DNA from: Propioniciclava soli
Lineage (GTDB): Bacteria; Actinomycetota; Actinomycetes; Propionibacteriales; Propionibacteriaceae
Length of the DNA: 64,000 nucleotides
Assembly: GCF_014858005.1 (NCBI RefSeq)
Contig: NZ_JACYOT010000004.1
Coordinates: 1 to 64,000 of the forward strand
Direction: 5' to 3'
Positions 33,244-40,915 of the stretch are shown here, one piece after another; the first letter of the stretch is position 1; the number at the start of each line of letters is the position of its first letter. Under the pieces are notes generated by a model, which worked only from the letters and a program-made list of their open reading frames with translations, searched no databases and was not told the origin of the DNA. Both the position numbers and the translations under genes were made by a program.

Positions 33244-34323
33244 TCAGCCCATCTCCTCAAATCGGTCTTCAAGTCTCCGGTTCGCGTTCATCCATGACTC
33301 CTCGACGTGCCCATCCGAGACGTGGATATATTGCGTTGTGGTCGAGAGCCACTGGTGCCCGAGAAGTTCCTGCAACGCCTTCAGATCCATGCCCGCGAGA
33401 TACAGCGACGACGCGCAGTAGTGACGGAGCACGTGCGGGGTCATCCGGCCGTCCCAAGCTGGAAGGAAACGGATTGTTGCCTGCCGAAGGCCGCGGCGCA
33501 GGACATCGTCGCTCGCGCGGCAGCACCGCGCGAGTTCGGAATCGAACCGCTCGGACGGAATCATCGGGGCATCCGGGTTCTCCCAGTCATCGCCGAATCG
33601 ATGCCGCACGTCACCCAGCCACCAATCGATCAGGCGATCAGTCCCGTTGATCGCTGGCACGAGGCGCTGCTTGGAACCGCGCCCCCGCGATCCTTTCCCG
33701 AAGCGGACGTGCAACTTTCCCAGCGAACCGAGGTCCGGGCGCCAGTCACGCAAGTCGAGCATCGTGCTCTCGGTGATGCGGATCCCGACACGGCGCCACA
33801 GTGACGCGGCGAAGTAGTTCCGGGCCGCCGGCAAGTAGCGACGCTCGCTCTCCAACGAGGCACCCCAGGAGGTGAACAGCTTTTCGACTTCTACGTCAGA
33901 TGGCGGAACCCGGATCTTACCCAGCGACGACCCTGACTGCCGGTTGAACTCGTCGACGGGCTGTTCGATCACGAAGTCTGTCAGCGCATTGATGTCGGCC
34001 TGGAAGCGGGCGATCGTGAAGTCGTAGAACTGCGCGATTGCACCAGCCCGATTCGCCCGCGTCGAGGCGGCGAGTCCCGCCCGGCGCAGACCCGCGAGGT
34101 AGGCATCCGCATCGGCTGGCTTCGCCTGCCAGAGCGGTAACCCGAAGTGGTGGCGGAACTCGAACACCGCCGAACGGCACTGCGAGATGTATCCATCGCT
34201 GAGCCCGGCAGCGGCCATCGCGAGCGCGAACTGGTCGATGATTTCTTGCTCGAAATCCGCGGCGTCGGCCTCGGTCTGCCACCCGCGGGCAGTCCCGATG
34301 CTCCGAACCGCGGCGAGCTTCAT
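33244..34323 (-). CDS. Tyrosine recombinase (TnpA-like)
   Basis: This 359-residue tyrosine recombinase has a SAM-like N-terminal domain (residues 25-115) and an intact catalytic domain: R182 in RVGIRITEST, a Lys in the FGKGSRGRGSK loop, H297 and R300 in TPHVLRHY, H323 in LLGHQWL and nucleophile Y332 in QYIHV. It is the first gene of the operon at the right end of the metal island. Size and position match TnpA of Tn554 (about 361 residues). It is expected to insert and excise the island. Confidence 0.85.
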   Translation of the reverse strand: MKLAAVRSIGTARGWQTEADAADFEQEIIDQFALAMAAAGLSDGYISQCRSAVFEFRHHFGLPLWQAKPADADAYLAGLRRAGLAASTRANRAGAIAQFYDFTIARFQADINALTDFVIEQPVDEFNRQSGSSLGKIRVPPSDVEVEKLFTSWGASLESERRYLPAARNYFAASLWRRVGIRITESTMLDLRDWRPDLGSLGKLHVRFGKGSRGRGSKQRLVPAINGTDRLIDWWLGDVRHRFGDDWENPDAPMIPSERFDSELARCCRASDDVLRRGLRQATIRFLPAWDGRMTPHVLRHYCASSLYLAGMDLKALQELLGHQWLSTTTQYIHVSDGHVEESWMNANRRLEDRFEEMG

Positions 34324-34379
34324 CGTCTCGCGTCTTCAGTAATCGCGATCATGCTTCGAGAATACGCTGAAACCTTCGG

Positions 34380-34404
34380 GATTCGTGAACTTTCGTCACG
34401 AATC
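34380..34404. promoter_or_regulatory. Dyad upstream of the recombinase operon
   Basis: GATTCGTGA (34380-34388) and TCACGAATC (34396-34404) form a perfect 9-bp inverted repeat with a 7-bp spacer, about 57 bp before the recombinase start. It is a plausible operator for the HTH protein or a recombinase arm site. Confidence 0.5.
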
Positions 34405-34490
34405 TCGATCTGGGTTGTCGTTGAGACTTCCACGGGCCCAGCGGGCCAGAAGGGCCGAGAACCGGCTCAGCTAGATGCGGGTCTAGAGAC

Positions 34491-34499
34491 ACGATTCGG
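34491..34499 (+). repeat. Island-flanking direct repeat, right copy (ACGATTCGG)
   Basis: This copy is identical to 22160-22168. It directly adjoins start-site box 4 of the next ICE gene, so the operon resumes here. Confidence 0.6.
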
Positions 34500-34500
34500 T

Positions 34501-34520
34501 GGGCGCACCTGCCGGGCATG
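34501..34520 (+). repeat. Start-site box 4
   Basis: GGGCGCACCTG (34501-34511), six bases (CCGGGC) and ATG at 34518. The geometry is as in boxes 1 and 3, with one base changed in the palindrome. Confidence 0.55.
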
Positions 34521-35039
34521 AAGCGAAGCGAACCCGACCAGCCGCCCGTCAACATTCCGACCGTCGTTCTCACAGTGCACGAGGACGGCATTCTGACTGC
34601 CACCCTCGACGGCGCACCCTTGACGCCGCCTCAGTGGGCGCCGCCGTGGCGGCGCGAGTCGTTCCCGCAGATCATCGACCAGGCCAGCAACGACCGCACC
34701 CGCCCCATCCGCGTCGAGGTCCGCGAAGCAGACGGCTCGGTGTTCACCGACCTCATCACCGCACGACCCCGCCGCGCCCTCCCCGAACCGGAACCCGTCG
34801 CCGAGGCGAAGCCCACGCCGGGCCTGCCGGTGTTCCATCAGATCGAGGGCGACGGGTTCGTGCCCGGTGAGGATGTCGCGGTTGCGATCATCACCGGCCA
34901 CACCGACGCCGCGCACACCGGCACCGCCCGAGCCCTCATCGACCCCACCAACCCGATCCCAGACCATGCGACGGGGCAGATCGAGGTGCTGCTGCTCGGG
35001 CGCATCTCCGGTGCCACGGTGGTTCGGCGGCTGCCATGA
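34518..35039 (+). CDS. ICE-conserved protein of unknown function
   Basis: This 173-residue soluble protein begins right after box 4. Residues 12-75 form a probable beta/alpha domain (IPTVVLTVHEDGILTATLDGAPL), followed by a linker and a second domain with acidic and basic stretches (DVAVAIITGHTDAAHTGTARAL). Its last four bases overlap the coupling-protein start. The function is unknown. It recalls the shape of other ICE proteins whose genes begin with the same box. Confidence 0.55.
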   Translation: MKRSEPDQPPVNIPTVVLTVHEDGILTATLDGAPLTPPQWAPPWRRESFPQIIDQASNDRTRPIRVEVREADGSVFTDLITARPRRALPEPEPVAEAKPTPGLPVFHQIEGDGFVPGEDVAVAIITGHTDAAHTGTARALIDPTNPIPDHATGQIEVLLLGRISGATVVRRLP

Positions 35040-36811
35040 CCGAGGGGCGGCAGACCGGATCGTTCGGGGACGAGCTGACCAACGCCGCCATGATCGGCCT
35101 GGTCGCCCTCTTCGGGGTCGCACTCGTCCTCCGCGCCGCCGGCACCATCACCGCCTGGCTCACCGGCACCCCTCAGCCCGAAGGCGGGCTCGCGGCCGGG
35201 GTCGGGGTGCTGTTCCATCCCGGCGACCCTGGCGCCGCGCTCGATGCGGACGGCCTGAACCCGGTCGTCTACTGGGTCGTCACCGGGGCCATGCTCGCGC
35301 TCCTCGTCGCACTCGTGGTGTTCGTGTGGGTGCGGGTTCGCCGCTTCACGCATCGGGCCGAGCAAGACCCGCGGCGGATGGCCGGGATCGCGACCCGCCA
35401 CGAAGTCTCCGCCGCGGCGTCGGAGAAGGCGCTGCTGCGCCGCGCCGGGAACCTGCGCCCCGGCCTGACCGATCCGAAGCCGCACGATGTTGGCTACCGA
35501 CTCGGTGCCTCGAAAGGGGTGGGTGTGTGGGCGTCGGTGGAGGACTCGATCATGGTCATCGGGCCGCCCCGCTCCGGCAAGGGCCTGCACCTGGTGATCC
35601 CGGCGATCCTCGACGCTCCCGGTGCCGTCGTCGTTACCAGCACCCGGCCTGACAACCTGACCGCGACCATGCGCGCCCGCCGCCGGATCGGCCCAGTGGC
35701 GATCTTCGACCCCCAGCACTTGGCCGAGGGCCTGCCCGCCGGGCTGCGCTGGTCACCCATCCGGGGGTGTGAGTCGCCGCAGACCGCGATGATCCGCGCT
35801 ACCGGCCTCGCCGCCGGCACCGGCCTGTCCGCAGGCGGGGTCGATTCCGGTGGGTTCTGGGAAGGCAAGACCCGCGCCGCATTGCAGGCGCTGTTGCACG
35901 CGGCGGCGATCGACAACCGGCCACCCGCCGAACTGTTCAGATGGACCCTCGACCCCACGGCCGCCGCGGATGCGGTGGCGATCCTGACCGGCTCCACCCG
36001 CGCCGCGACCGGGTGGGCTGAATCGTTGGAGGCGATGATCGACTCCGACCCCCGCACCCGCGACTCGATCTGGCAAGGCGTCTCCCTCGCGCTCGGCTCA
36101 CTCGCCGACCCGCGAGTCCTCGACGCCGTATCACCAGCAGAGGGAGAGGGCTTCGACCCCGAGGCGTTCATCCGCGACCGCGGCACCCTGTTCTTGCTCG
36201 CGACCGGCTCGGGTGCCGGGGCATCCGCTGCTTTGGTGGCGGCGTTGGTGGAAGACCTGATCGAGACTGCCCGCCGTCTCGCCGCCCGCTCACCGGGCGC
36301 GCGGCTCGATCCGCCGATGCTGCTGGCGCTGGACGAGATAGCCAACCTTTCACCCCTCCCGTCGCTGCCGACGCTGATGGCCGAAGGCGGCGGGTCGGGG
36401 ATCACGACCATGCCCGTGTTGCAGTCGCTTGCGCAGGCGCGGGACAAGTGGAACGAGCACCAGGCCAACGCGATCTGGGACGCCAGCATCGTGAAAGTCA
36501 TCCTCGGCGGCGCGTCCAACTCCCGCGACCTGCAAGACCTCTCCGCGCTGGTCGGGGAACGCGACGAATACACCGACTCGGTGACGTTGGGCGATCACGG
36601 CACCCGATCCAACCAAAGGTCCGTGCGCCGCGTCCCGATCTTCCCACCCGACCGCATCCGACGCCTGCCCTTCGGCACCGGCGTCGTGCTGCTGCGCTCC
36701 GCACCACCCATCGTCACCGACCTGCACCCCTGGCCCAGCCGCTCCGACGCAGGACAACTCGCCAGCGACCGCAAAGAGATCGAAGCACTCCTGCGCCGCA
36801 CCGAGAACTGA
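35036..36811 (+). CDS. TraG/VirD4-type coupling protein
   Basis: This 591-residue ATPase connects relaxosome to the channel. Two membrane helices lie near residues 17-38 and 78-98. Walker A is GPPRSGKG at 176-183. Walker B is LLALDEIANLSPLPSLPTLM in the conserved TraG order, and STRPDNLTATM follows the first strand. The C-terminal residues (IRRLPFGTGVVLLRSAPPIVTDLHPW) match the family end. Its presence implies a relaxase elsewhere in the element, yet none is in the window. Confidence 0.92.
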   Translation: MTEGRQTGSFGDELTNAAMIGLVALFGVALVLRAAGTITAWLTGTPQPEGGLAAGVGVLFHPGDPGAALDADGLNPVVYWVVTGAMLALLVALVVFVWVRVRRFTHRAEQDPRRMAGIATRHEVSAAASEKALLRRAGNLRPGLTDPKPHDVGYRLGASKGVGVWASVEDSIMVIGPPRSGKGLHLVIPAILDAPGAVVVTSTRPDNLTATMRARRRIGPVAIFDPQHLAEGLPAGLRWSPIRGCESPQTAMIRATGLAAGTGLSAGGVDSGGFWEGKTRAALQALLHAAAIDNRPPAELFRWTLDPTAAADAVAILTGSTRAATGWAESLEAMIDSDPRTRDSIWQGVSLALGSLADPRVLDAVSPAEGEGFDPEAFIRDRGTLFLLATGSGAGASAALVAALVEDLIETARRLAARSPGARLDPPMLLALDEIANLSPLPSLPTLMAEGGGSGITTMPVLQSLAQARDKWNEHQANAIWDASIVKVILGGASNSRDLQDLSALVGERDEYTDSVTLGDHGTRSNQRSVRRVPIFPPDRIRRLPFGTGVVLLRSAPPIVTDLHPWPSRSDAGQLASDRKEIEALLRRTEN

Positions 36812-36887
36812 CCCCGGAGACGGTCGCGCACCTTCCCGCCACAGCGGCCCAGCAAGACGGGCTGCGTGAGCAGACAAGGACGCGATC

Positions 36888-37349
36888 ATGACTATTCACA
36901 CGCAGGAATCCGTTTCCGGGTTCGTCGCTTCAAGCCCGCAACTGACGCAGACCGAGAAGGGCGACGCCAGGCTCTACTTCCGCTTCGGGCAAGAGCACTT
37001 CCGCAAGGAGGACGACGGCTCCTTCACCCAGTTGGAGACCACCTTCCACCACCTCGTGCTGTTCGGGCGATCCGCCAACCACGCACACGACCGCTTCCGC
37101 AAGGGAGACAACTTCATCGCCGAGGGCTACACCCGCTCGGTCAACTACGAGCGCGACGGCCAGGCCGTCGAAAGCGAAGAGTTCACCGCCAGGAAGATCG
37201 GCCACGACACAGCCCGCACCCGCTACGAGGTCGACCGCTCGCCCCGTCGCAACGGCGCCGATCAGGCGGCGCCGGCGCGTGATGCCTCGGCGTTCACCAA
37301 TCCCGAACCGAGCCGTCAGGCAACCGCCGCGCCGGCAATGGGGATGTGA
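36888..37349 (+). CDS. Single-stranded DNA-binding protein (ICE copy)
   Basis: This 153-residue OB-fold protein has an Ssb core in residues 5-110 (VSGFVASSPQLTQTEKGDARLYFRFG...TTFHHLVLFGRSANHAHDRFRKGDNFIAEGYTR). A proline/alanine tail ending in AMGM replaces the usual acidic tip. It likely coats the transferred strand. It is separate from the chromosomal paralog at 49812. Confidence 0.85.
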   Translation: MTIHTQESVSGFVASSPQLTQTEKGDARLYFRFGQEHFRKEDDGSFTQLETTFHHLVLFGRSANHAHDRFRKGDNFIAEGYTRSVNYERDGQAVESEEFTARKIGHDTARTRYEVDRSPRRNGADQAAPARDASAFTNPEPSRQATAAPAMGM

Positions 37350-37939
37350 GGGTCGCGATGAGTCCCATCGACACCCCCACGCCGGGGCCGGAGGCGCCGG
37401 ACGACTTCGATGACCGTCCGGCATCCGAACCGAGCAACGACCCACCGGGGCCGCCGAAGCCGATCAACTGGAACCTGCTGTGGGCCGGCGATCTGGAAGC
37501 TGAGCTGCTGGAACTGAACCGCTGGGTCGATTGGTTGCGCCACACCTACGGCCTTCCGGCCAGCGTGATCCCGCCGATGTGGCACCGCCACCCCGAACTT
37601 CTCTGGGAACTGTCCGCGCTGCACCTGCATTGGCTGTGCGCCTACGACCCCGAGCAGAACGGCTCCGCGCCGCTTGGCTGGCACCGCGACTTCGCCGACG
37701 CCCGCCAGCGCCTCCGCGACTGGGTAGCCACCAGCGGCACCCGCCTGGACCGCGACCGCCCCACCCGCCAGACCACCTGGCCCGGCGAAGCACCGGCCGA
37801 GCCAGTCGAAGAGGTACCGATCACCGACCGCGACGAAGACTTCGTGCGCTACGTCCTTGATGAAGTCGCCACTCGGCAGGCCGCCGAAGACGCCTTCTTC
37901 GCCGGCGTCGATCCTGTGACTGGCGAGGTGAAGGACTGA
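37346..37939 (+). CDS. DUF4913 protein
   Basis: This 197-residue protein has the DUF4913 signature WVDWLRHTYGLPASVIPPMWHRHPELLWELSALHLHWLCAYDP (central region), seen in many actinobacterial mobile elements without known function. GTG 37346 overlaps the ssb stop; ATG 37358 is an alternative that removes four residues. The C-terminal third is acidic with Arg-rich stretches. Its place behind Ssb suggests a role around DNA handling. Confidence 0.8.
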   Translation: MRVAMSPIDTPTPGPEAPDDFDDRPASEPSNDPPGPPKPINWNLLWAGDLEAELLELNRWVDWLRHTYGLPASVIPPMWHRHPELLWELSALHLHWLCAYDPEQNGSAPLGWHRDFADARQRLRDWVATSGTRLDRDRPTRQTTWPGEAPAEPVEEVPITDRDEDFVRYVLDEVATRQAAEDAFFAGVDPVTGEVKD

Positions 37940-38142
37940 TGCCACGCAAGTACGTCAGGAAGACCAACCGACGGTCGAGAGAGGAACGGAACCTGTCGGT
38001 ACGCGCAGTGCACCGAGACACCCCCGACCTCGATAAGCTGACCGAGCTGCTGATCCGGTTCGCGCTCCAAGACGCCGGTGAACAGCGAGCCACACGAGCG
38101 CGGGAGCGCCGGGCTATGGCCCGTGTCAGCGACCCGTCGTAG
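37939..38142 (+). CDS. Small basic ICE protein
   Basis: This 67-residue basic protein (MPRKYVRKTNRRSREERNLS...) ends RARERRAMARVSDPS. It is directly coupled to the DUF4913 gene through an overlap of one base. It has a central helix (KLTELLIRFALQDAGE). High charge suggests nucleic-acid binding. It is the last gene before the integrase; I do not recognise a family. Confidence 0.65.
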   Translation: MPRKYVRKTNRRSREERNLSVRAVHRDTPDLDKLTELLIRFALQDAGEQRATRARERRAMARVSDPS

Positions 38143-38320
38143 AATGAAGGTGTCCGCCGTAGAGGTGGATGTTGTGGTCCTAAACCCCGCTGCTTCGGCG
38201 GGCACGCGAACTTGGCCGACCTGGGCCTCGTCATACAGCCTGCGGGCTCTTCTCACAATCAACATTCGCAGTTGACAACTCTGCGGTGGGCGTCTGGACC
38301 ACCACTCGCGGAGAAGAGCC
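38143..38320 (+). promoter_or_regulatory. Integrase leader with RBS-pairing inverted repeat
   Basis: GGCTCTTCTC (38245-38254) is complementary to GAGAAGAGCC (38311-38320), the bases containing the integrase ribosome site and abutting its ATG. A TTGACA element (38272-38277) lies between them, and a hairpin CCCGCTGCTTCGGCGGG (38187-38203) lies upstream. The repeat could hide the ribosome site in long read-through transcripts. Confidence 0.5.
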
Positions 38321-40003
38321 ATGACGACCCTTACCCTCGACCGCGCCGCAGTCGATAGTCTCCTGACCCCATCGGTGCCCACAGGTGGTGCCGTGGCCGT
38401 GTCCTACCTGCGCGTCTCCACCAAGGAGCAGGCAGAGAAGGGCGGCACAGACGAGGGATACTCCATCCCTGCCCAGCGCGAAGCGAACCGCCGGAAGGCC
38501 GAACAGCTCGGCGCGACCGTGATCGAAGAGTTCGTGGACGCGGGCGAGTCGGCACGCAAGGCTGACCGGCCTGAGCTGATGCGGATGATCCAGTACGTGA
38601 CCGAGCACCAGGTCAACTACTGCATCGTCCACAAGGTTGACCGGCTCGCGCGTAACCGCGCCGACGACGTGACGATCCACCTTGCGCTACGCGATGCCGG
38701 GGTGATGTTGGTGTCCGCGAGCGAGAACATCGACGAGACTCCTTCGGGGATGCTGTTGCACGGCATCATGTCCTCGATTGCCGAGTTCTACTCCCGTAAC
38801 CTCGCCACCGAGACCATCAAGGGCCTGTCGCAGAAGGCAGCGCAGGGCGGCACGATCAACCGGGCACCGATGGGCTATCTCAACGTCGGAGTCCGTGATG
38901 AGCGTGGCCGTGAGGTCCGCACTGTGCAGGTCGATCCCGAGCGGGCGGAACTGGTGACGTGGGCGTTCCAGGTGTTCGCTTCGGGCCAGTGGACGACCAC
39001 GCAACTTCACCGCGAACTCGTGCGGCGTGGCCTGAACACGCCGCCGTCGCCCAACCGGCCGTCCAAGCCCATCGGACTGTCGAGCGTGCATCGGATTCTG
39101 ACGAACCCGTACTACAAGGGCGACATTCGCTACAAGGGAGCGACGTACAAGGGCACGCACGAAGCGATCGTGCCGCGCGAGGTCTGGTACCAGGTGCAGT
39201 CCGTGCTCGACTCCCACAAGTCCGCCGCGGACGCAACGCAGATTCACGACCACTACTTGAAGGGCACGGTCTACTGCGGCCAGTGCGGCAGTCGGCTCAT
39301 CATCTGCAACTCCCGAAACCGTCACGGCAAGGTCTACCCGTACTTCGTGTGCTCGGGCCGGCATGGTGGCGCGGGCGACTGCACCCGTCAGGCGGTGCTC
39401 ATCGAGGATGTGGAGCGGCTGATCGAGTCGTACTACGACCGTATTCAGATCAGCGGCCAGACCCGGCAGAACGTGGCGGGCATGATGCATGCTCAGTTCG
39501 ACCAGCTCATGGCTGCCGACACCCAGGAGTTGGCCGGGCTCGCCGCCGGCCGCGACCGCCTCGACAACGAGCGGGTCAAGCTGCTGCAAGCCCACTACGC
39601 CGACGCGGTGCCGCTGGACCTGCTCAAGCAGGAGCAAGCTCGGATCGGCGCGGAGCTGGACACGATCAACAACCGGATCGCGGCCCACCATGATGAGTAC
39701 GCCGCCGCGCGGGCGAACCTGGAAGATTCGATCGGTCTGCTGGCGAATGTCGCCGGCATCTATCGCCGCTGCGACGACGCGAACCGCCGGCTCTGCAACC
39801 AGGCGTTCTTCACCGCGATCTACCTCGATGACGACGGCGAACCGCGCGTCACCTACCAGCAGCCCTACGACGCACTGTGCGATCCCGAGGTTCAGGCGAA
39901 CGCCCTGAACTGGGCTGCCGAGACACAGAAGAGTGACGAGGTTCAGACCCGAGCCGGAGCGGTTCCTCCGGTCGAGGGTTTGAACCTCGCCACATCAGGG
40001 TGA
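38321..40003 (+). CDS. Large serine recombinase, ICE integrase
   Basis: This 560-residue large serine integrase has catalytic S33 in YLRVSTKEQ, a resolvase domain through about residue 170 with LARNRADDV, a recombinase domain (YLNVGVRDERGREVRTVQVDPERAELV), then a zinc ribbon (YCGQCGSRL ... CSGRHGGAGDC). A coiled region follows (residues 390-470). The stop codon lies in the acceptor stem of tRNA-His, so the gene borders the attachment site. The C-terminal VEGLNLATSG is encoded by a T-arm-like sequence. Confidence 0.92.
   Translation: MTTLTLDRAAVDSLLTPSVPTGGAVAVSYLRVSTKEQAEKGGTDEGYSIPAQREANRRKAEQLGATVIEEFVDAGESARKADRPELMRMIQYVTEHQVNYCIVHKVDRLARNRADDVTIHLALRDAGVMLVSASENIDETPSGMLLHGIMSSIAEFYSRNLATETIKGLSQKAAQGGTINRAPMGYLNVGVRDERGREVRTVQVDPERAELVTWAFQVFASGQWTTTQLHRELVRRGLNTPPSPNRPSKPIGLSSVHRILTNPYYKGDIRYKGATYKGTHEAIVPREVWYQVQSVLDSHKSAADATQIHDHYLKGTVYCGQCGSRLIICNSRNRHGKVYPYFVCSGRHGGAGDCTRQAVLIEDVERLIESYYDRIQISGQTRQNVAGMMHAQFDQLMAADTQELAGLAAGRDRLDNERVKLLQAHYADAVPLDLLKQEQARIGAELDTINNRIAAHHDEYAAARANLEDSIGLLANVAGIYRRCDDANRRLCNQAFFTAIYLDDDGEPRVTYQQPYDALCDPEVQANALNWAAETQKSDEVQTRAGAVPPVEGLNLATSG
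39970..39990 (-). other. T-arm-like fold inside the integrase C-terminus
   Basis: On the minus strand CGAGG-TTCAAAC-CCTCG forms a 5-bp stem with a canonical T-loop, without the remaining tRNA arms. It may mark a former tRNA attachment site or mimic one. Confidence 0.45.
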
Positions 40004-40072
40004 GTAACGGGACTTGAACCCGCGACCCCCTGGACCACAACCAGGTGCTCTACCAGCTGAGCTATACCCACC
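39999..40072 (-). tRNA. tRNA-His (anticodon GTG)
   Basis: The fold has an acceptor GTGGGTA/TACTCAC plus extra G-1 paired with C73 (40072/39999), D-arm GCTC/GAGC, anticodon stem CCTGG/CCAGG with loop TTGTGGT, and T-arm GCGGG-TTCAAGT-CCCGT. No CCA is encoded. The extra 5' G is the hallmark of tRNA-His. The ICE integrase stop lies in its 3' acceptor strand, so this gene is the integration site. Confidence 0.95.
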
Positions 40073-40191
40073 AGAGCTGCACTGCAGCGACGCACAGCAT
40101 AACGCGAGGCCGTGGTGGGACGCCAAATCACGGGTGGCCCCGGCGGGCCCCGGGGCGAATCAGTCCGGGGACGCCGAGGACCGGCGGACGC

Positions 40192-40842
40192 TCAGGCCCC
40201 GGTGTGCGGCCCATCCTGGGCGGCGTCCTCACGCCCGGCGCCGGTGAGCGCGCCCTGGTGCCTGGCCGCGACGACGCGGAGGTCGGACGCCGCCGGCCCC
40301 GGCGGGGCGACGAAGACCGCCTCGCGGTAGTACCGGAGCTCCTCGATCGACTCCATGATGTCGGCGAGCGCCCGGTGGTTGCCCGACTTGGCGGGGGAGT
40401 TGTAGAAGGCGCGCGGGTACCAGCGCCGGGAGAGTTCCTTGACCGTGCTGACGTCCACGTTCCGGTAGTGGACGTGCCCCTCGAGGGTGGGCATGTCCCG
40501 GGCAAGGAACATCCGGTCGGTACCGATCGTGTTGCCCGCCAGCGGGGCCTTGCGGGCGACCGGCACGAACTCCTGCACGTAGGCCAGCACCTGCGCCTCG
40601 GCGTCCGCCAGCGTTGAGCCGCCGGCGAGGGCGTCCAGCAACCCGGAGCGGGTGTGCATGTCGCGCACGTAGTCGCCCATCGCGGCCAGCGCGGCGTCCG
40701 GGGGGCGGATGATCACGTCGACCCCGTCGCCGAGCACGTTCAGGTTCGCGTCGGTCACGAGCGCGGCCACCTCGACCAGCGCGTCGGCCTCCAGGTCGAG
40801 GCCGGTCATCTCGCAGTCAATCCACACCAGGGCGTCAGTCAC
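40192..40842 (-). CDS. orn: Oligoribonuclease
   Basis: This 216-residue DEDDh exonuclease degrades short RNA oligonucleotides. The N-terminus VWIDCEMTGLDLEADAL has the first DxE, and NTIGTDRMFLARDMP and SGNHRALADIMESI hold the other catalytic residues (H and D). GTG 40842 is chosen because homologs begin six residues before WIDCEMTG. The last 30 residues are a disordered tail beyond the usual length. It is the first chromosomal protein gene beyond the ICE. Confidence 0.92.
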   Translation of the reverse strand: MTDALVWIDCEMTGLDLEADALVEVAALVTDANLNVLGDGVDVIIRPPDAALAAMGDYVRDMHTRSGLLDALAGGSTLADAEAQVLAYVQEFVPVARKAPLAGNTIGTDRMFLARDMPTLEGHVHYRNVDVSTVKELSRRWYPRAFYNSPAKSGNHRALADIMESIEELRYYREAVFVAPPGPAASDLRVVAARHQGALTGAGREDAAQDGPHTGA

Positions 40843-40915
40843 GGCGCCCACTCTAGGCGGGCGGGGCGGATAGTCTGGAGGACGTACGCCCCACGACCAG
40901 CCGGTAGGAGCAGCC

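Larger units (their letters stand above)
22169..34499 (-). mobile_element. Tn554-like transposon carrying arsenic and cadmium resistance (proposed)
   Basis: A 12.3-kb block interrupts the ICE transfer operon between virB4 and the gene at 34518. It is bounded by ACGATTCGG repeats and carries only metal-resistance genes plus a three-gene recombinase operon at one end. The recombinase genes (359-, 108- and 582-residue products) recall Tn554 tnpA (about 361), tnpC (about 125) and tnpB (about 630) in size. Tn554 relatives lack terminal inverted repeats and often carry resistance cargo. The gene layout is seen directly; the family assignment and exact ends are inference. Confidence 0.55.
7603..40003 (+). 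mobile_element. Integrative and conjugative element backbone (right end at tRNA-His)
   Basis: The block combines antirestriction, primase, partition-like, type IV secretion (VirB4, VirB6, VirD4 classes), Ssb and integrase genes in one direction, which defines an actinobacterial ICE. The integrase lies at the extreme right and ends within the tRNA-His gene, giving a firm right junction. The left junction was not found: no second copy of the tRNA-His 3' end occurs in the window, and no relaxase is present. The start given is therefore only the first recognisable backbone position. The genes at 1-7602 may be cargo of the same element. Confidence 0.75.

Noticed and set aside
39970-39990. A second tRNA gene at the integrase end
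   Set aside because: Only the T-arm is present, without D-arm or anticodon arm, so it is a fragment or mimic.
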